Positions 15,358 through 24,941 are shown, counted from the first letter of the stretch. The stretch: 52,719 nt of DNA from Phocaeicola faecicola (GCF_013618865.1 NZ_JABSOE010000032.1:1-52719), one strand, 5' to 3'. Program-made: numbers and translations. Notes: a model not told the origin generated them from the sequence alone.

Positions 15358-17640
15358 TTATTGGCCGACCGCCTCAATGGTACATTTCTCTCCTTTTGAA
15401 AGGGTGACTTTCCAGATGCCCTCCGTATCTTGCAGGTACTTGTCGCCTATTTTCAGCTGGTATTCAGGTCCGAATGAATTGATAACCTGCAGGGTGCCTC
15501 CCTGTTCGGCCATAATTTCTGCGTGTGCAAGTTTGCCTCCCCGGAGCGATGCACTGACGATAAAGGCACCTTCCGCTCTCAGTTTTTCGAAAGACAGGTC
15601 CTTCCAGTCATTCGGCAGGGCTGGGAAAATATGTATCTTTCCGGTATGGCTCTGCAACAGCATTTCCTGGAGGGCAGCCGCAAAGGCAAAGTTGCCTTCA
15701 AGGGTAAACGGGCGGTAGGTGAACTTGGACTTGCCCGACTGGCTCTGGTCGCCGTTGGCATGAAAACCGTTGGTCAGACAGAAGCATTCCGCAAACGTGC
15801 GGAGGGCATCCCGGGCATCCTCTCCCTTCATGGCACGTGCGCTCATGTTGGCAAACCAGGAATAGGAGTAGCCGCACCACCAGTCGGGACCGTTGTCCTT
15901 CAGTTTCTGGAGGGTCGCATCAATGATTTTCCGGGCCTTTTCTCCTTGTGAATAATCCAGCAGTCCCAACGGGTGGATGGCCATCGCGTGTGAGAAGTGG
16001 CGGTGTGATGCATTATAAGGAAATCCTTTGGCGAAGGTCAGGGCTCCGTCGGCATCCAGGTCGTAATCGGGCAACTGACCGTACAGTTCTTTCCAGTGGG
16101 TTGCCTCTTCGTCTTTGCCAAGTGCCCCTGCCATCTCCTCGGCTGCGCGGAAGGCAAACTGTATCAGGGCCAGGTCGTAATTGGTCATGGTATGGAACCA
16201 GGCATTGAGGCTGTTGTCGAAGATTTCAGGACTGGAACTGATGGGCAGCTTCCGTATGCCGTTGGAGTCGAGTAGGGTAATCTGTTCCAGGAACAGGGCT
16301 ACGTCGTGCACAAACGGATAAGCCCGGTCGGTGAGGAATTCCTTGTCGGCACTGTATTTCCAATGCAGGTAGAAATGCTGGGAAAGCCAGGCGCTGACGG
16401 TGGGTGACATGGAATACTGTATCCATCCTCCCATCGGCTCACCGGTGAGGGTACATACTCCCGGAATGTTCATTCCCTCACATTCGAAGTACGTCCGGGT
16501 ATATTTCTTGTAGACCTCCCTCTGGTTCCATAAGGTATTCAGATAACCCATTCCTTCCTCCAAGTGATTGCCTTTGTATACCGGCCAGTAGCTGAGCTGG
16601 GTGTTCAGGTCGTGGTGGTAATCGCCCTTCCAGGGGGGCAGTTTCCCGTTGTCGGCAGTCCATATTGCCTGCAGGGAGATGGGGTAGGAGTCTTTTCTGG
16701 CCACCGAGCCGAGGCGGTATATTTCCTGGTCGTACTGTCGCTGGATGATGGAGTCGGGCACTGACACGGAAGAGGCGTTCCAGAAATTCTTCCAATAGCT
16801 GTTGTGCGACGAAAAATCACTGTATACTCCTCGCTTCATGGCATCCATGGTTTCCGATGAGGCCTTCTGACCGGTCATGGAGGAGGTCACGCTCCATACT
16901 CCATAGAGTTTCCGTCCTTTCTTTTCCCATCGTACGTTGACGTCGTAGTAGAAACCGTTCCATCCTTGCTGGTGATAGGTGATACAGTTTTCCTTTTTCT
17001 TAATGCTCCCTTGCCGGTAGCCCAGTCTGCGCAGGTCCTGACCGGTTACGGGGTCTTCTGTTCCGTTACTTGTCTCTGACTCATACTGAGGGGGGACAAT
17101 GGAGATGGCCGGAGCGTCGGGCAGGTTTTCGAAAACAAACCATCCGATAGGTTCGGAAGCATGGACAAAGGTCTTCAGTACAGTACCGTTGCTCCATTCC
17201 GTCCGGCAGAGTGCATTGCGGAGGTACAGATGGACATCCTTTACTTTTCCAAATCCGGTAGTATGGAATTCAAGGGCGGCACCCGGAATTTTGGAAGGAG
17301 CAGGTTCTCTGTCGTAAGGCCAGTCGAATTTCTTCTGTACCGGCAGGTAGTCGCCTTTTCTGACCTGCTCCATTACCCAGCGGAACTTGTTGTTGGGGCC
17401 GGAAATGCTGTCGGTAGGACGGAGATCCCATAAGTCAATCCGGTCGAGTGAAAAGCGGAGGACAGAGTCGCGTTGCCAGACCAGGGCACCTACCGTAGCA
17501 TTGCCAAGTGGAACCCCTTCGTCCCAGGTCGTGGAAAGCGACGGGAATACCATGTCTGATTTTCCGGCAGTTACGGGAAGTTCTTCTTGCGTACACGAAG
17601 TGAAAGGAAGAATCAGCAGTAAGAGATAGTGGAATTTCAT
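15358..17640 (-). CDS. GH95-like glycoside hydrolase, surface lipoprotein
   Basis: This 760-residue protein resembles glycoside hydrolase family 95 (alpha-L-fucosidase / alpha-L-galactosidase). The signal peptide ends at Cys16, and TQEE after it suggests export to the cell surface. An N-terminal beta-sandwich (~30-290) leads into an (alpha/alpha)6 barrel. Family landmarks are WKGDYHHDLNTQLSYWP (337-353), SSSPEI (468-473), SHRHFSHAMAIHPLG (545-559), a LEGNFAFAAALQEMLLQS stretch (647-664) and IFPALPNDW. By motif alignment the general acid Glu is E472. The usual first Asn of the N-x-N water-activating pair is D344 (second, N346, kept), and the Asp of DGNFG is E648, so activity or specificity may differ from classical fucosidases. 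It is divergent from the SusC/SusD pair and likely works with it. Confidence 0.75.
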   Translation of the reverse strand: MKFHYLLLLILPFTSCTQEELPVTAGKSDMVFPSLSTTWDEGVPLGNATVGALVWQRDSVLRFSLDRIDLWDLRPTDSISGPNNKFRWVMEQVRKGDYLPVQKKFDWPYDREPAPSKIPGAALEFHTTGFGKVKDVHLYLRNALCRTEWSNGTVLKTFVHASEPIGWFVFENLPDAPAISIVPPQYESETSNGTEDPVTGQDLRRLGYRQGSIKKKENCITYHQQGWNGFYYDVNVRWEKKGRKLYGVWSVTSSMTGQKASSETMDAMKRGVYSDFSSHNSYWKNFWNASSVSVPDSIIQRQYDQEIYRLGSVARKDSYPISLQAIWTADNGKLPPWKGDYHHDLNTQLSYWPVYKGNHLEEGMGYLNTLWNQREVYKKYTRTYFECEGMNIPGVCTLTGEPMGGWIQYSMSPTVSAWLSQHFYLHWKYSADKEFLTDRAYPFVHDVALFLEQITLLDSNGIRKLPISSSPEIFDNSLNAWFHTMTNYDLALIQFAFRAAEEMAGALGKDEEATHWKELYGQLPDYDLDADGALTFAKGFPYNASHRHFSHAMAIHPLGLLDYSQGEKARKIIDATLQKLKDNGPDWWCGYSYSWFANMSARAMKGEDARDALRTFAECFCLTNGFHANGDQSQSGKSKFTYRPFTLEGNFAFAAALQEMLLQSHTGKIHIFPALPNDWKDLSFEKLRAEGAFIVSASLRGGKLAHAEIMAEQGGTLQVINSFGPEYQLKIGDKYLQDTEGIWKVTLSKGEKCTIEAVGQ

Positions 17641-18024
17641 AGTTGAAATGAATTAAGATATTTATGCCTATATTTTTATTTTGTTTACACATCTTTTATA
17701 ATGGCATAAAATTATGGATAATTTTTGTGCCTGCAATGAAAGGGAAAAAGAATTTTTTGAGAAAAAAACTTCTGGAGAACAGTCCGGTAAAAACTTTTAA
17801 AGAAAACAGCGAGGATACCGGATCAGGAAACTGTTTTTGGGGAGGGGCGTTTGTGAGGTTCCATGCATTTTCATATTGTCGGGAAGTGAAGCGTTTCTTT
17901 CTTGTGAATTAAGGGATTATTCGGTACCGGCGGTTTTTGAGAGGTTAGAAATTTTATAAAAACGGGTGGTATGCCTGGAGGAAGTTGGGAGGCTTCTGCA
18001 AATCCGGAAGTGGATATGATAATT

Positions 18025-18041
18025 ATTTACATATTGTAAAT
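18025..18041. promoter_or_regulatory. Palindrome upstream of the susC promoter
   Basis: ATTTAC and GTAAAT form perfect inverted arms around a 5-base spacer, about 60 bp upstream of the -33 element. It is a candidate regulator site; the assignment rests only on symmetry and position. Confidence 0.25.
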
Positions 18042-18100
18042 CAGTGTATTAGATGAGTGATTGAAAATGCTCGGAAGGGGAATTTTTTAACAGTAATAAG

Positions 18101-18132
18101 TTTGATTTGATTTGTTAATTTTTATAAGTTTG
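18101..18132 (+). promoter_or_regulatory. Consensus promoter of susC/susD
   Basis: TTTG (18101-18104) is followed by exactly 20 bp and TAAGTTTG (18125-18132), an exact match to both parts of the Bacteroides promoter. The expected start point is near 18138, giving a leader of roughly 78 nt. Confidence 0.8.
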
Positions 18133-18216
18133 TGTTGTGAGATTTGCAAAAGCTTTAAAAACTAGATTATACACGGCGTTTTTTAAAGCGCTTGTTAACT
18201 TTAACCTTCTAAAATT

Positions 18217-21200
18217 ATGGAACCTTTTAAATCATTTTCCTTCGGGAAATCGCCTTGGAGACAAAGGTTGTTGGCCTCTGTCCCGGTTACCTTGAGTCTG
18301 TTAATCGCAGTGAGTTCGTTATCCGAAGCTTCGGCATCTGAAAAGATGGACAGTAGTCAGCTGAGTGTGTTGCAGTCGGAACATACCGTAAAAGGAAGCG
18401 TCCTTGATAAGAATAATACGCCGCTGATAGGTGTCAATGTGATCGAGAAAGGAACAAGCAACGGTACGATTACCGATTTCGACGGTAATTTTACGTTGAG
18501 AACCTCCACGGCGAATCCGGTACTTGTGTTTTCGTATGTCGGTTTTACTTCGAAAGAAGTGACGGCCAGTGCTTCTGCCCCGGTAAAGGTAGTGCTCAGT
18601 GAGGATACCGAAACACTGGAAGAAGTAGTGGTGGTGGGTTACGGTACGCAGAAAAAGGCAAACCTGTCGGGATCGGTAGCCTCGGTCGACAGTGAGCAGT
18701 TGCAGAACCGCCCCATTCAGAATGTCAGCAGCGGCTTGCAGGGACTGATGCCGGGAGTGACGGTGACCGGAACCAACGGTGCGCCGGGACAGGATGCGGG
18801 AAATATCCGTGTGCGGGGTATCGGTACATTGAACTCGGCTTCTCCGTATATTCTTATTGACGGGGTGGAATCGGAAACCATGAGTGCGGTAGACCCGAAT
18901 GACATTGCCAGCATCTCGGTGTTGAAGGATGCGGCTTCGGCGGCCATCTATGGTTCGAAGGCTGCCAACGGGGTTATCCTGATTACCACCAAGCGTGGAG
19001 CTACGGGAAAGCCCCGGGTATCGTACAGTGGATACATCAGTTTCCAGAATGCGACGGAGAAAGTGGACCGTCTGAGTTCCTACGAGTATGCCGATATGTA
19101 CAACAAGGCGCTGGAGAGTGAAGGAAAGGCGCCCCGGTTTACTCCCGATGAGATACAGAAATTCAAGGACGGAACCGACCCGATGTATCCGAATACCGAC
19201 TGGTACGGACTGGCTTACCGGACAGGTATCCAGCACAGACATAACCTGAACATATCGGGTGGTAATGAAAATGCAAGGTACATGGGCTCGCTCGGTTATC
19301 TCAATCAGACGGGTATCCTGCCCAATGCCGGAAGGGAGCAGTTCAATGCCCGTACCAATCTCGACATGAAGATCAGCAAGCGGTTGTCTGCCAGAATGAA
19401 TCTTGCCTATATCAAGAACAAGTACGACGATGCGAGTTCGGCTTATAACGGAGGAAGTTCGGACCAGATTATCCGTCAGCTGAACCTGATTTCTCCGTGG
19501 ATTGTGAACCGCTATGAGGACGGTACTTACGGAACTATCTCGGACGGTAACCCTATTGCATGGCTTGATTCGGGCATGAAGGTTACGCGCGACAATTACA
19601 ATTTTACGGGTAGTGCGTCTTTGGATTATACCATTCTGGACGGACTGGTGCTGACGCTTACCGGGTCGTATGTGAACAATCTGCAGCATTATAAGTATTT
19701 CCAGAAGTTCATCCAGTATAATCCGAACAAGGCTTCCGATCCGAACTCGCTTGATGAAAGGTATTATCGCTGGGACCGTACCAATTACGATGCGCTGTTG
19801 AATTATGACAAGAGTTTCGGTCGTCACAATATCAAGGGACTGGCCGGATGGCATACCGAAAAATACAATTACAAGTACATGAAGGTCTACCGTAAGGATT
19901 TCCCAAACAATGACCTGACTGATATCAATGCGGGGGATGCGGCTAGTCAGACCAATGAGGGTTATAACCGGGAGCTTGCGATGATTTCGTGGTTCGCGCG
20001 CTTGAACTATGATTATGCCGGAAAATACTTGTTTGAGGCCAATATCAGAGCCGATGCTTCGTCGCGTTTTGCCAAGGGCAACCGCTGGGGATATTTCCCT
20101 TCGTTCTCGGGTGCATGGCGTATCAGCGAAGAGGAGTTTATGTCTGCTGCAAGAGGATGGCTCAGTAACCTGAAGGTAAGAGGTTCCTGGGGTATGCTGG
20201 GTAATCAGGATGCGCTGAACAGTGATGCTTCGGGATCGTTCTATCCGGCAATCAATTCGTATGAAATCGGAGCGACTTATCCTTTCGACGGAGCATTGAA
20301 CTCGGGATATTATCAGAAGGCATACCGCCTGAGTACGATTACGTGGGAAAAGGCGACTACCTGGGGAGTGGGTGTCGACTTCGGGTTGTTCAACAACCGT
20401 CTTACGGGTTCGGTGGATTATTACAACCGCTTGACCAAGGGTATTATGATGGATGTGGATGTGCCGAAGGAGTTTGCACTTGATCCTTATAAGGATAATG
20501 TGGGCAAGGTGCTGAACCGGGGTGTTGAAATCACGTTGTCTTATAACGATAAGTTTGGTGACTGGACATTCGGAGCGGCTGCCAATTTCGCTTTCAACCA
20601 TAATGAGATCCTGGAACTGGGCGGAGTGGACTACATCAATGCGGTGAACGGCTACAACCAGCGGAATGCTTTGGGACATGCCATGAATTCGTATTATCTG
20701 TATCAGGCCGACGGGTTCTTCAACTCACAGGAAGAGGCTGATGCGTTTACTGCCAAATATGGCAATCCGTTTGGAGGAGGAGACTTCAAGGCGGGTGACA
20801 TCCGTTACGTGGATACCGATGGCAACGGCAAACTGGACGGTCAGGACCGTGTGCTGGCCAACAGTTCTGATCCGGTTTATACATTCGGTCTGAACCTGAA
20901 TGCCGGATGGAAGGGAATTGACCTGGCGCTGACTTTCAACGGAGCGGCAAAGGTGGCCCGGTATTTCGATGCGCATGAGGTATATGGAGCCTTCTCTGGA
21001 GATGCCGGACATCCGGCAAGCATCTGGAAGGATGCGTGGACAGAGACCAACAAGGATGCTTCCATGCCGCGTATCTTTACCGATACCAATTCGCCGAGCA
21101 GTTCACGTCAGGTGGCTTCTACTTTCTGGTTGCAGAATACCAGTTACCTGCGTCTCAAGAACCTGCAGTTGGGATATACTCTGCCGAAGAGTCTGACCTC

Positions 21201-21360
21201 GGGATGGGGCATTGAGAACATCCGTTTCTATTATTCGGTAGAAAACCTGTTCACGATTGACGGCATGAAGATCAATATCGATCCGGAAGCTACCAGCCAG
21301 AGACTTTCTTCTTATCCGTTGTTGCGGACACATGCCTTCGGGGTAAATGTGACTTTTTAA
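18217..21360 (+). CDS. SusC-like TonB-dependent outer-membrane transporter
   Basis: This 1047-residue outer-membrane transporter imports oligosaccharides handed over by its SusD partner, powered by TonB. The signal sequence is preceded by an unusual 17-residue N-terminal extension rich in Phe and Ser. Residues ~57-130 form the carboxypeptidase-regulatory-like domain (VKGSVLDKNNTPLIGVNV). A TonB-box/linker segment EEVVVVGYGTQKK follows (~138-150), then the plug with NIRVRGIGTLN, YILIDGVE and SVLKDAASAAIYGSKAANGV. The barrel fills the remainder and ends in HAFGVNVTF. Length and motif order are normal for the family. No anti-sigma-interacting extension (STN domain) is seen, so transcription is probably not controlled by this protein. 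It is 27 bp upstream of susD and cotranscribed with it from a consensus promoter. The substrate is not predictable; a fucose-containing glycan is suggested by the divergent GH95-like gene. Confidence 0.93.
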   Translation: MEPFKSFSFGKSPWRQRLLASVPVTLSLLIAVSSLSEASASEKMDSSQLSVLQSEHTVKGSVLDKNNTPLIGVNVIEKGTSNGTITDFDGNFTLRTSTANPVLVFSYVGFTSKEVTASASAPVKVVLSEDTETLEEVVVVGYGTQKKANLSGSVASVDSEQLQNRPIQNVSSGLQGLMPGVTVTGTNGAPGQDAGNIRVRGIGTLNSASPYILIDGVESETMSAVDPNDIASISVLKDAASAAIYGSKAANGVILITTKRGATGKPRVSYSGYISFQNATEKVDRLSSYEYADMYNKALESEGKAPRFTPDEIQKFKDGTDPMYPNTDWYGLAYRTGIQHRHNLNISGGNENARYMGSLGYLNQTGILPNAGREQFNARTNLDMKISKRLSARMNLAYIKNKYDDASSAYNGGSSDQIIRQLNLISPWIVNRYEDGTYGTISDGNPIAWLDSGMKVTRDNYNFTGSASLDYTILDGLVLTLTGSYVNNLQHYKYFQKFIQYNPNKASDPNSLDERYYRWDRTNYDALLNYDKSFGRHNIKGLAGWHTEKYNYKYMKVYRKDFPNNDLTDINAGDAASQTNEGYNRELAMISWFARLNYDYAGKYLFEANIRADASSRFAKGNRWGYFPSFSGAWRISEEEFMSAARGWLSNLKVRGSWGMLGNQDALNSDASGSFYPAINSYEIGATYPFDGALNSGYYQKAYRLSTITWEKATTWGVGVDFGLFNNRLTGSVDYYNRLTKGIMMDVDVPKEFALDPYKDNVGKVLNRGVEITLSYNDKFGDWTFGAAANFAFNHNEILELGGVDYINAVNGYNQRNALGHAMNSYYLYQADGFFNSQEEADAFTAKYGNPFGGGDFKAGDIRYVDTDGNGKLDGQDRVLANSSDPVYTFGLNLNAGWKGIDLALTFNGAAKVARYFDAHEVYGAFSGDAGHPASIWKDAWTETNKDASMPRIFTDTNSPSSSRQVASTFWLQNTSYLRLKNLQLGYTLPKSLTSGWGIENIRFYYSVENLFTIDGMKINIDPEATSQRLSSYPLLRTHAFGVNVTF

Positions 21361-21387
21361 TTTTTTAATCTTAAATCTCTTAGAATC

Positions 21388-23052
21388 ATGAAATCGTTGA
21401 AAAAATACATATTTGCAGGAGTTGCACTGACGCTGATGGCTTCCTGCAGTGACTTTCTGGATACCTTGCCTAGCGATGCGCTGACTCCTGAAACTACCTG
21501 GAAAACCGAACAGGATGCACAGAAGTTCCTGATCGGATGTTATGACGGATGGGAAAAAGGGGAGGAACTGCTGTATATGGACTGTGCTTCCGACTTCGGA
21601 TACAATAATTTCCAGTGGGAAGGGTACAAGGACTTTGGCAACGGTACGCTGTCGCAGGCCAATCCGGGTACCAACTTTTATGATTATACCATCATCAGAC
21701 GGTGTAATACGTTGCTCGAGAATATTGATAAGATTGCTTTTTCGGACGAGAAGGTGAAAAAGGACTTGATTGCACAGGCGAGGGTCATCCGGGCTTACCG
21801 GTATTTCAAGATGAACTGGCTGTACGGAGGGGTTGCGCAGATCGGTAATTACGGAAGTGCCCAGGAGGCTCAGGTGGAGCGGGCTACCGAGGCGCAGATC
21901 AGGGAGTTTATCCATACGGAACTGGATGAGTGTACTTCCGACCTGAGCGAGAAGCCGGCTGCCCGGGGACGCATTGCTCAGGGTGCGGCACTTGCCATCC
22001 GCATGAGAGAGGCGCTTTATTACGGCGACTGGCAGGTGGCGAAGGAGAAGGCCCAGGCTATCATCGACTTGTCGAAGAAGAACGGTAACTTGTACGAGTT
22101 GGAGAAGGGAGCGGATGGGTATTCCCGACTGTTCCAGGTGGCCGGACAGGATTCGAAGGAGATTATCCTGGCGGTACAGTATATCAACTCAACCAAACCG
22201 TTGGGGGTAATCGGACAGATGTACAATAACGGTGACGGTGGCTGGTCTTCCATTGTGCCGACATATCAGCTGATAGATACGTATGAGATGAAATCCGGTC
22301 TTACCATTACAGAGAGCGGATCGGGCTATGATCCGGCACATCCTTTCAAGAACCGTGACCCGCGTCTTGCGTTGACAGTGATTTATCCGGGTGCCGACTA
22401 CATCAAGGCCGACGGTACGAAGGCGGTCTTCAATACGCTGGATAAAACAGTCGACGGAAGTGCCAATGCCAATTTCATGACGGCTGCCGACAATGCTTCG
22501 AAAACCGGTCTGACATGGAACAAGTATCTGGGTCCCATTACTCAGTATGCGGATATCTGGAAGAGCAATGCGTGTCCGATAGTGTTCCGTTATGCGGAGG
22601 TACTGCTTACCTGGGCGGAGGCTGAAAACGAACTGAACGGTCCTTCGGAGGATGTGTATGCAAAAATCGATGAGGTACGTACCCGGGTGGGCATGCCGAA
22701 GGTTGACCGGAACAAGTACAACAGCAAGGAAACATTGCGTGAGCTGATCTGGAGAGAACGTGGCGTAGAATTTGCGGGCGAAGGTATCCGTCGTGCAGAC
22801 ATATTGAGATGGAAGACTTCCGACGGTAAGATGCTTGCCGAAAAGGTACTGAACGTGACACTCGAAAGAAGGGTGGGAACCGTAGACATGAAAGGCAGTG
22901 ATCCGGAGAGCCGTGCCACAATCAAGCAGGATGCTTCTGCAGCCGACAAGAAGATTGAGGACCGGAAGTTTGAAAAGAAGAACAGGTATTTTCCGTTTGG
23001 ACAGGAGGTATTGGATAAGAATCCGAAACTGACCCAGAATGAGGGATATTGA
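21388..23052 (+). CDS. SusD/RagB-family glycan-binding lipoprotein
   Basis: This 554-residue surface lipoprotein has its lipobox Cys at residue 20 (MASC) followed by SDFLDTLP, the usual start of a mature SusD-like protein. The helical TPR-like core is recognisable from phrases such as LIAQARVIRAYRYFKMNWLYGG (written here only as landmarks around residues 130-152), IREFIHTELDEC and RFAEVLLTWAEAENEL-type sequence near residue 400. The C-terminal segment FPFGQEVLDKNPKLTQNEGY (here with YFP) is diagnostic of the family. It caps the SusC barrel and binds the glycan. It is cotranscribed with susC and followed by a strong terminator at 23070-23115, so the operon has only two genes. Confidence 0.93.
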   Translation: MKSLKKYIFAGVALTLMASCSDFLDTLPSDALTPETTWKTEQDAQKFLIGCYDGWEKGEELLYMDCASDFGYNNFQWEGYKDFGNGTLSQANPGTNFYDYTIIRRCNTLLENIDKIAFSDEKVKKDLIAQARVIRAYRYFKMNWLYGGVAQIGNYGSAQEAQVERATEAQIREFIHTELDECTSDLSEKPAARGRIAQGAALAIRMREALYYGDWQVAKEKAQAIIDLSKKNGNLYELEKGADGYSRLFQVAGQDSKEIILAVQYINSTKPLGVIGQMYNNGDGGWSSIVPTYQLIDTYEMKSGLTITESGSGYDPAHPFKNRDPRLALTVIYPGADYIKADGTKAVFNTLDKTVDGSANANFMTAADNASKTGLTWNKYLGPITQYADIWKSNACPIVFRYAEVLLTWAEAENELNGPSEDVYAKIDEVRTRVGMPKVDRNKYNSKETLRELIWRERGVEFAGEGIRRADILRWKTSDGKMLAEKVLNVTLERRVGTVDMKGSDPESRATIKQDASAADKKIEDRKFEKKNRYFPFGQEVLDKNPKLTQNEGY

Positions 23053-23069
23053 TGAGGAATAAATAAGGA

Positions 23070-23115
23070 ATTGTCCCGGTTGGCTTTGCAGAAAGGCTGA
23101 CCGGGACAGTCTTTT
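23070..23115 (+). terminator. Terminator of the susC/susD operon
   Basis: TGTCCCGGT (23072-23080) pairs perfectly with ACCGGGACA (23100-23108), followed by a short T-rich run. Confidence 0.75.
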
Positions 23116-23191
23116 GTAGGAATCTGCCGGTAGTTTTCGTCGGAAAGAATAAAAAGAAAGCCGGAACCGGAGGGGTTTCTTAAAAAATAGC

Positions 23192-23199
23192 TATATTTG
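23192..23199 (+). promoter_or_regulatory. -7 box of the CsgG-like operon
   Basis: TATATTTG is an exact TAnnTTTG about 95 bases before the ATG at 23293. No -33 TTTG is found. Confidence 0.45.
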
Positions 23200-23292
23200 A
23201 GGAGACTGACTGGGGAGTTCCGGAGGGATGACCGCAGTCGGGATGAAGCGAGTGAGTGATTATTAAAGTGAATACCATATTTATTGAATCGT

Positions 23293-24225
23293 ATGATGAC
23301 TTTTAAGCATGCAGTTGCCCTCTGTCTGTTGTTATGTTCAGGCAGCATTTGGGCACAAAGAACAACGGAGATTGTCGAAACACCGTCGCAGGTACAAGAC
23401 GACGGAATGGTGTTGAAGCGGAAAGTGGCCATCGGTCGTTTTTCGAATGAAACCCAATATGCAAAAGGAATTTTTTATGACCGCGAGAACGATCCGATGG
23501 GCAAGCAGGCCCTGGATATCCTTTCTTCCAAACTGGCTGCTTCGGGAAAGTTCCTGTTGCTGGAGCGCAATGACCTTGCCACAATCCTGGAAGAAAACAG
23601 TAAAAACGAGAATCCGGCATCGACCATCAGGGCCGATTACGTGATCATCGGCTCCATTACCGAGTATGGCCGGAAGAATACCGGTAAAAGCAAGGTATTT
23701 TCTTCCGAAAAGACACAGACGGTAGAGGCGGCTGTGGCAATCCGCCTGGTAGATGCTTCTACCGGACTGATTATTTATTCGGATGAAGGAAAGGGAGTGG
23801 CCGAACTGACGACCAAGACTACCATGGGGCTTGGCGGACAGGCCAGTTTCGATGCTACACTGAGCGACAAGGCGATTTCGGAAGCCATCGGTCAGCTGGT
23901 GGAAAACATCATCAACAAGTGTACGGATGCTCCCTGGAAAACCTACTTCCTGGCCTATGAGCCGGATGCGGTACTGATTGCCGGAGGTGCAAGTCAGGGA
24001 ATTAAGGAAGGCATGACATTCTCAGTGCTCAGCAAGGGACGGAAGGTAAAGAATCCGCAGACGGGTATTCTGATTCCTCTTCCTGGAAAGAAGGTGGGTG
24101 AGGTAAAGGTAATCTCTACCGGCGGTGACACCCCCGAAACAGAATATTCCTTTGTGGAAGTGACGGGTACGACAGAGATCAATGCCGATAATATGGGAAA
24201 TTATATTATTGAAGAATCTAAATGA
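23293..24225 (+). CDS. CsgG/HfaB-family secreted protein
   Basis: This 310-residue protein starts at the first ATG (23293), which opens onto a signal peptide ending in SIWAQ. A TTG three codons upstream is unlikely. The fold signature of the CsgG family is visible: RKVAIGRFSNETQYAKG, then LAASGKFLLLERNDLATIL, then RADYVIIGSITEYG and VRLVDASTGLIIYSDEGKG-like strands (here AIRLVDASTGLI). CsgG itself forms the curli export pore. This protein lacks a lipobox Cys and belongs to the wider CsgG/HfaB group of envelope proteins. The C-terminal ~80 residues add a small beta domain (IAGGASQGIKEGMTFSVLSK). It heads a four-gene operon with a small lipoprotein, DUF4810 and DUF799, a set that recurs in many Gram-negative bacteria. 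The complex is probably in the outer membrane; its cargo is unknown. Confidence 0.8.
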   Translation: MMTFKHAVALCLLLCSGSIWAQRTTEIVETPSQVQDDGMVLKRKVAIGRFSNETQYAKGIFYDRENDPMGKQALDILSSKLAASGKFLLLERNDLATILEENSKNENPASTIRADYVIIGSITEYGRKNTGKSKVFSSEKTQTVEAAVAIRLVDASTGLIIYSDEGKGVAELTTKTTMGLGGQASFDATLSDKAISEAIGQLVENIINKCTDAPWKTYFLAYEPDAVLIAGGASQGIKEGMTFSVLSKGRKVKNPQTGILIPLPGKKVGEVKVISTGGDTPETEYSFVEVTGTTEINADNMGNYIIEESK

Positions 24226-24231
24226 TAGGAT

Positions 24232-24573
24232 ATGAAAAGATTGGTAAAAAAATTATTGTACGTCCTGGCTCTTCCGGTGGTACTGTCTGCCTGCAAGGCC
24301 CCGGTAGCTCAGCAGAGTGGCAGGGAAGACATGGCTTACCTGCTTTTTGTCAGCCCTGACAGACTGGCCGGCGAAGACGTGATGGTCACCCTCGACAATC
24401 AGGAACCGTTTGCGGCAAAGGTGGTAAAGGAAAAGAAGTCGAAACGGAAGGGTACGCAGTACGGCATCAAGACCGGTCCCAGAAGCATCAAGGTGACTTA
24501 TCGCGGAAAGGTGCTGTATCAGAAGAAGATTTTTGTATCGTCCCAGGAAGTGAAACAGATTATACTCCCGTAA
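24232..24573 (+). CDS. Small lipoprotein of the CsgG-like cassette
   Basis: This 113-residue protein has a basic N-terminus and the lipobox LSAC (Cys21), so it should be a lipoprotein. The mature ~90 residues look like one compact beta domain (EDVMVTLDNQEPFAAKVV, then SIKVTYRGKVLYQKKIFVS), reminiscent in outline of PEGA-like or other small beta-sandwich modules, but no family is identified. It begins 6 bp after the CsgG-like gene and ends 17 bp before the DUF4810 gene, so it is surely cotranscribed. In the cassette as I know it from proteobacteria, CsgG-like, DUF4810 and DUF799 occur as three genes. This fourth member may be a Bacteroidales addition. The function is unknown. Confidence 0.7.
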   Translation: MKRLVKKLLYVLALPVVLSACKAPVAQQSGREDMAYLLFVSPDRLAGEDVMVTLDNQEPFAAKVVKEKKSKRKGTQYGIKTGPRSIKVTYRGKVLYQKKIFVSSQEVKQIILP

Positions 24574-24590
24574 TGTAATTGTCAGATATC

Positions 24591-24941
24591 ATGAAAATCC
24601 TCAAATGGTTATGGGTGCCGGCTGTAATGGCCGTGCTGCCTTCGTGTATGACATCCGAGTCGCTGTATTCCTGGCACGATTATGAAAAGACAACGTATCA
24701 GTACAGCAAGAAACGGACGGATGAATTGAAGATGAGTGTACTGGAAGAGTTCCAGAAAATGATAGGGGAACAGAACGGTCTCCGCCGTGTCGCTCCTCCC
24801 GGTATGTATGCGGAATATGGCTATATGCTTTACCGTACCGGTAAGAAGGAAGAGGGTATCCGGATGATGAAAGAGGAAATCAACTGGTATCCCGAATCCG
24901 AAAAATACATTTCCCGTATCATTAAACAGTTGGAAGAATGA
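24591..24941 (+). CDS. DUF4810 lipoprotein
   Basis: This is a 116-residue protein from the ATG at 24591; a TTG at 24579 would only add four residues before the signal. The lipobox is LPSC (Cys19). The mature part begins MTSESLYSWHDYEKTTYQYS, which fits the aromatic Y-x-W-x2-Y-E start of DUF4810, and it contains RVAPPGMYAEYGYMLYRTGK with the conserved PPG and AEYGY elements. The rest is two helices resembling a single TPR-like hairpin (EEGIRMMKEEINWYPES). Its stop overlaps the DUF799 start by four bases (ATGA), so the two are translationally coupled and probably bind each other. Confidence 0.8.
   Translation: MKILKWLWVPAVMAVLPSCMTSESLYSWHDYEKTTYQYSKKRTDELKMSVLEEFQKMIGEQNGLRRVAPPGMYAEYGYMLYRTGKKEEGIRMMKEEINWYPESEKYISRIIKQLEE

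Larger units (their letters stand above)
17641..18216. other. Divergent intergenic region of the mini-PUL
   Basis: This 576-bp region between the GH95-like gene and susC has no credible coding sequence. It contains the susC promoter (18101-18132) and a 6-bp-arm palindrome at 18025-18041 upstream of it. An 8-bp inverted repeat, TTTATGCC / GGCATAAA (17661-17668 and 17703-17710), lies in the leader of the minus-strand gene. No exact TAnnTTTG is seen for the minus strand. Confidence 0.45.

Noticed and set aside
17664..17912. 82-codon frame upstream of susC
   Set aside because: No promoter, no homology that I recognise, low-complexity basic composition, and it lies in the divergent regulatory region.
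18319..20679. 786-codon open frame on the minus strand inside susC
   Set aside because: It mirrors the codon periodicity of the strong plus-strand SusC gene, has no start signals and no recognisable domain.
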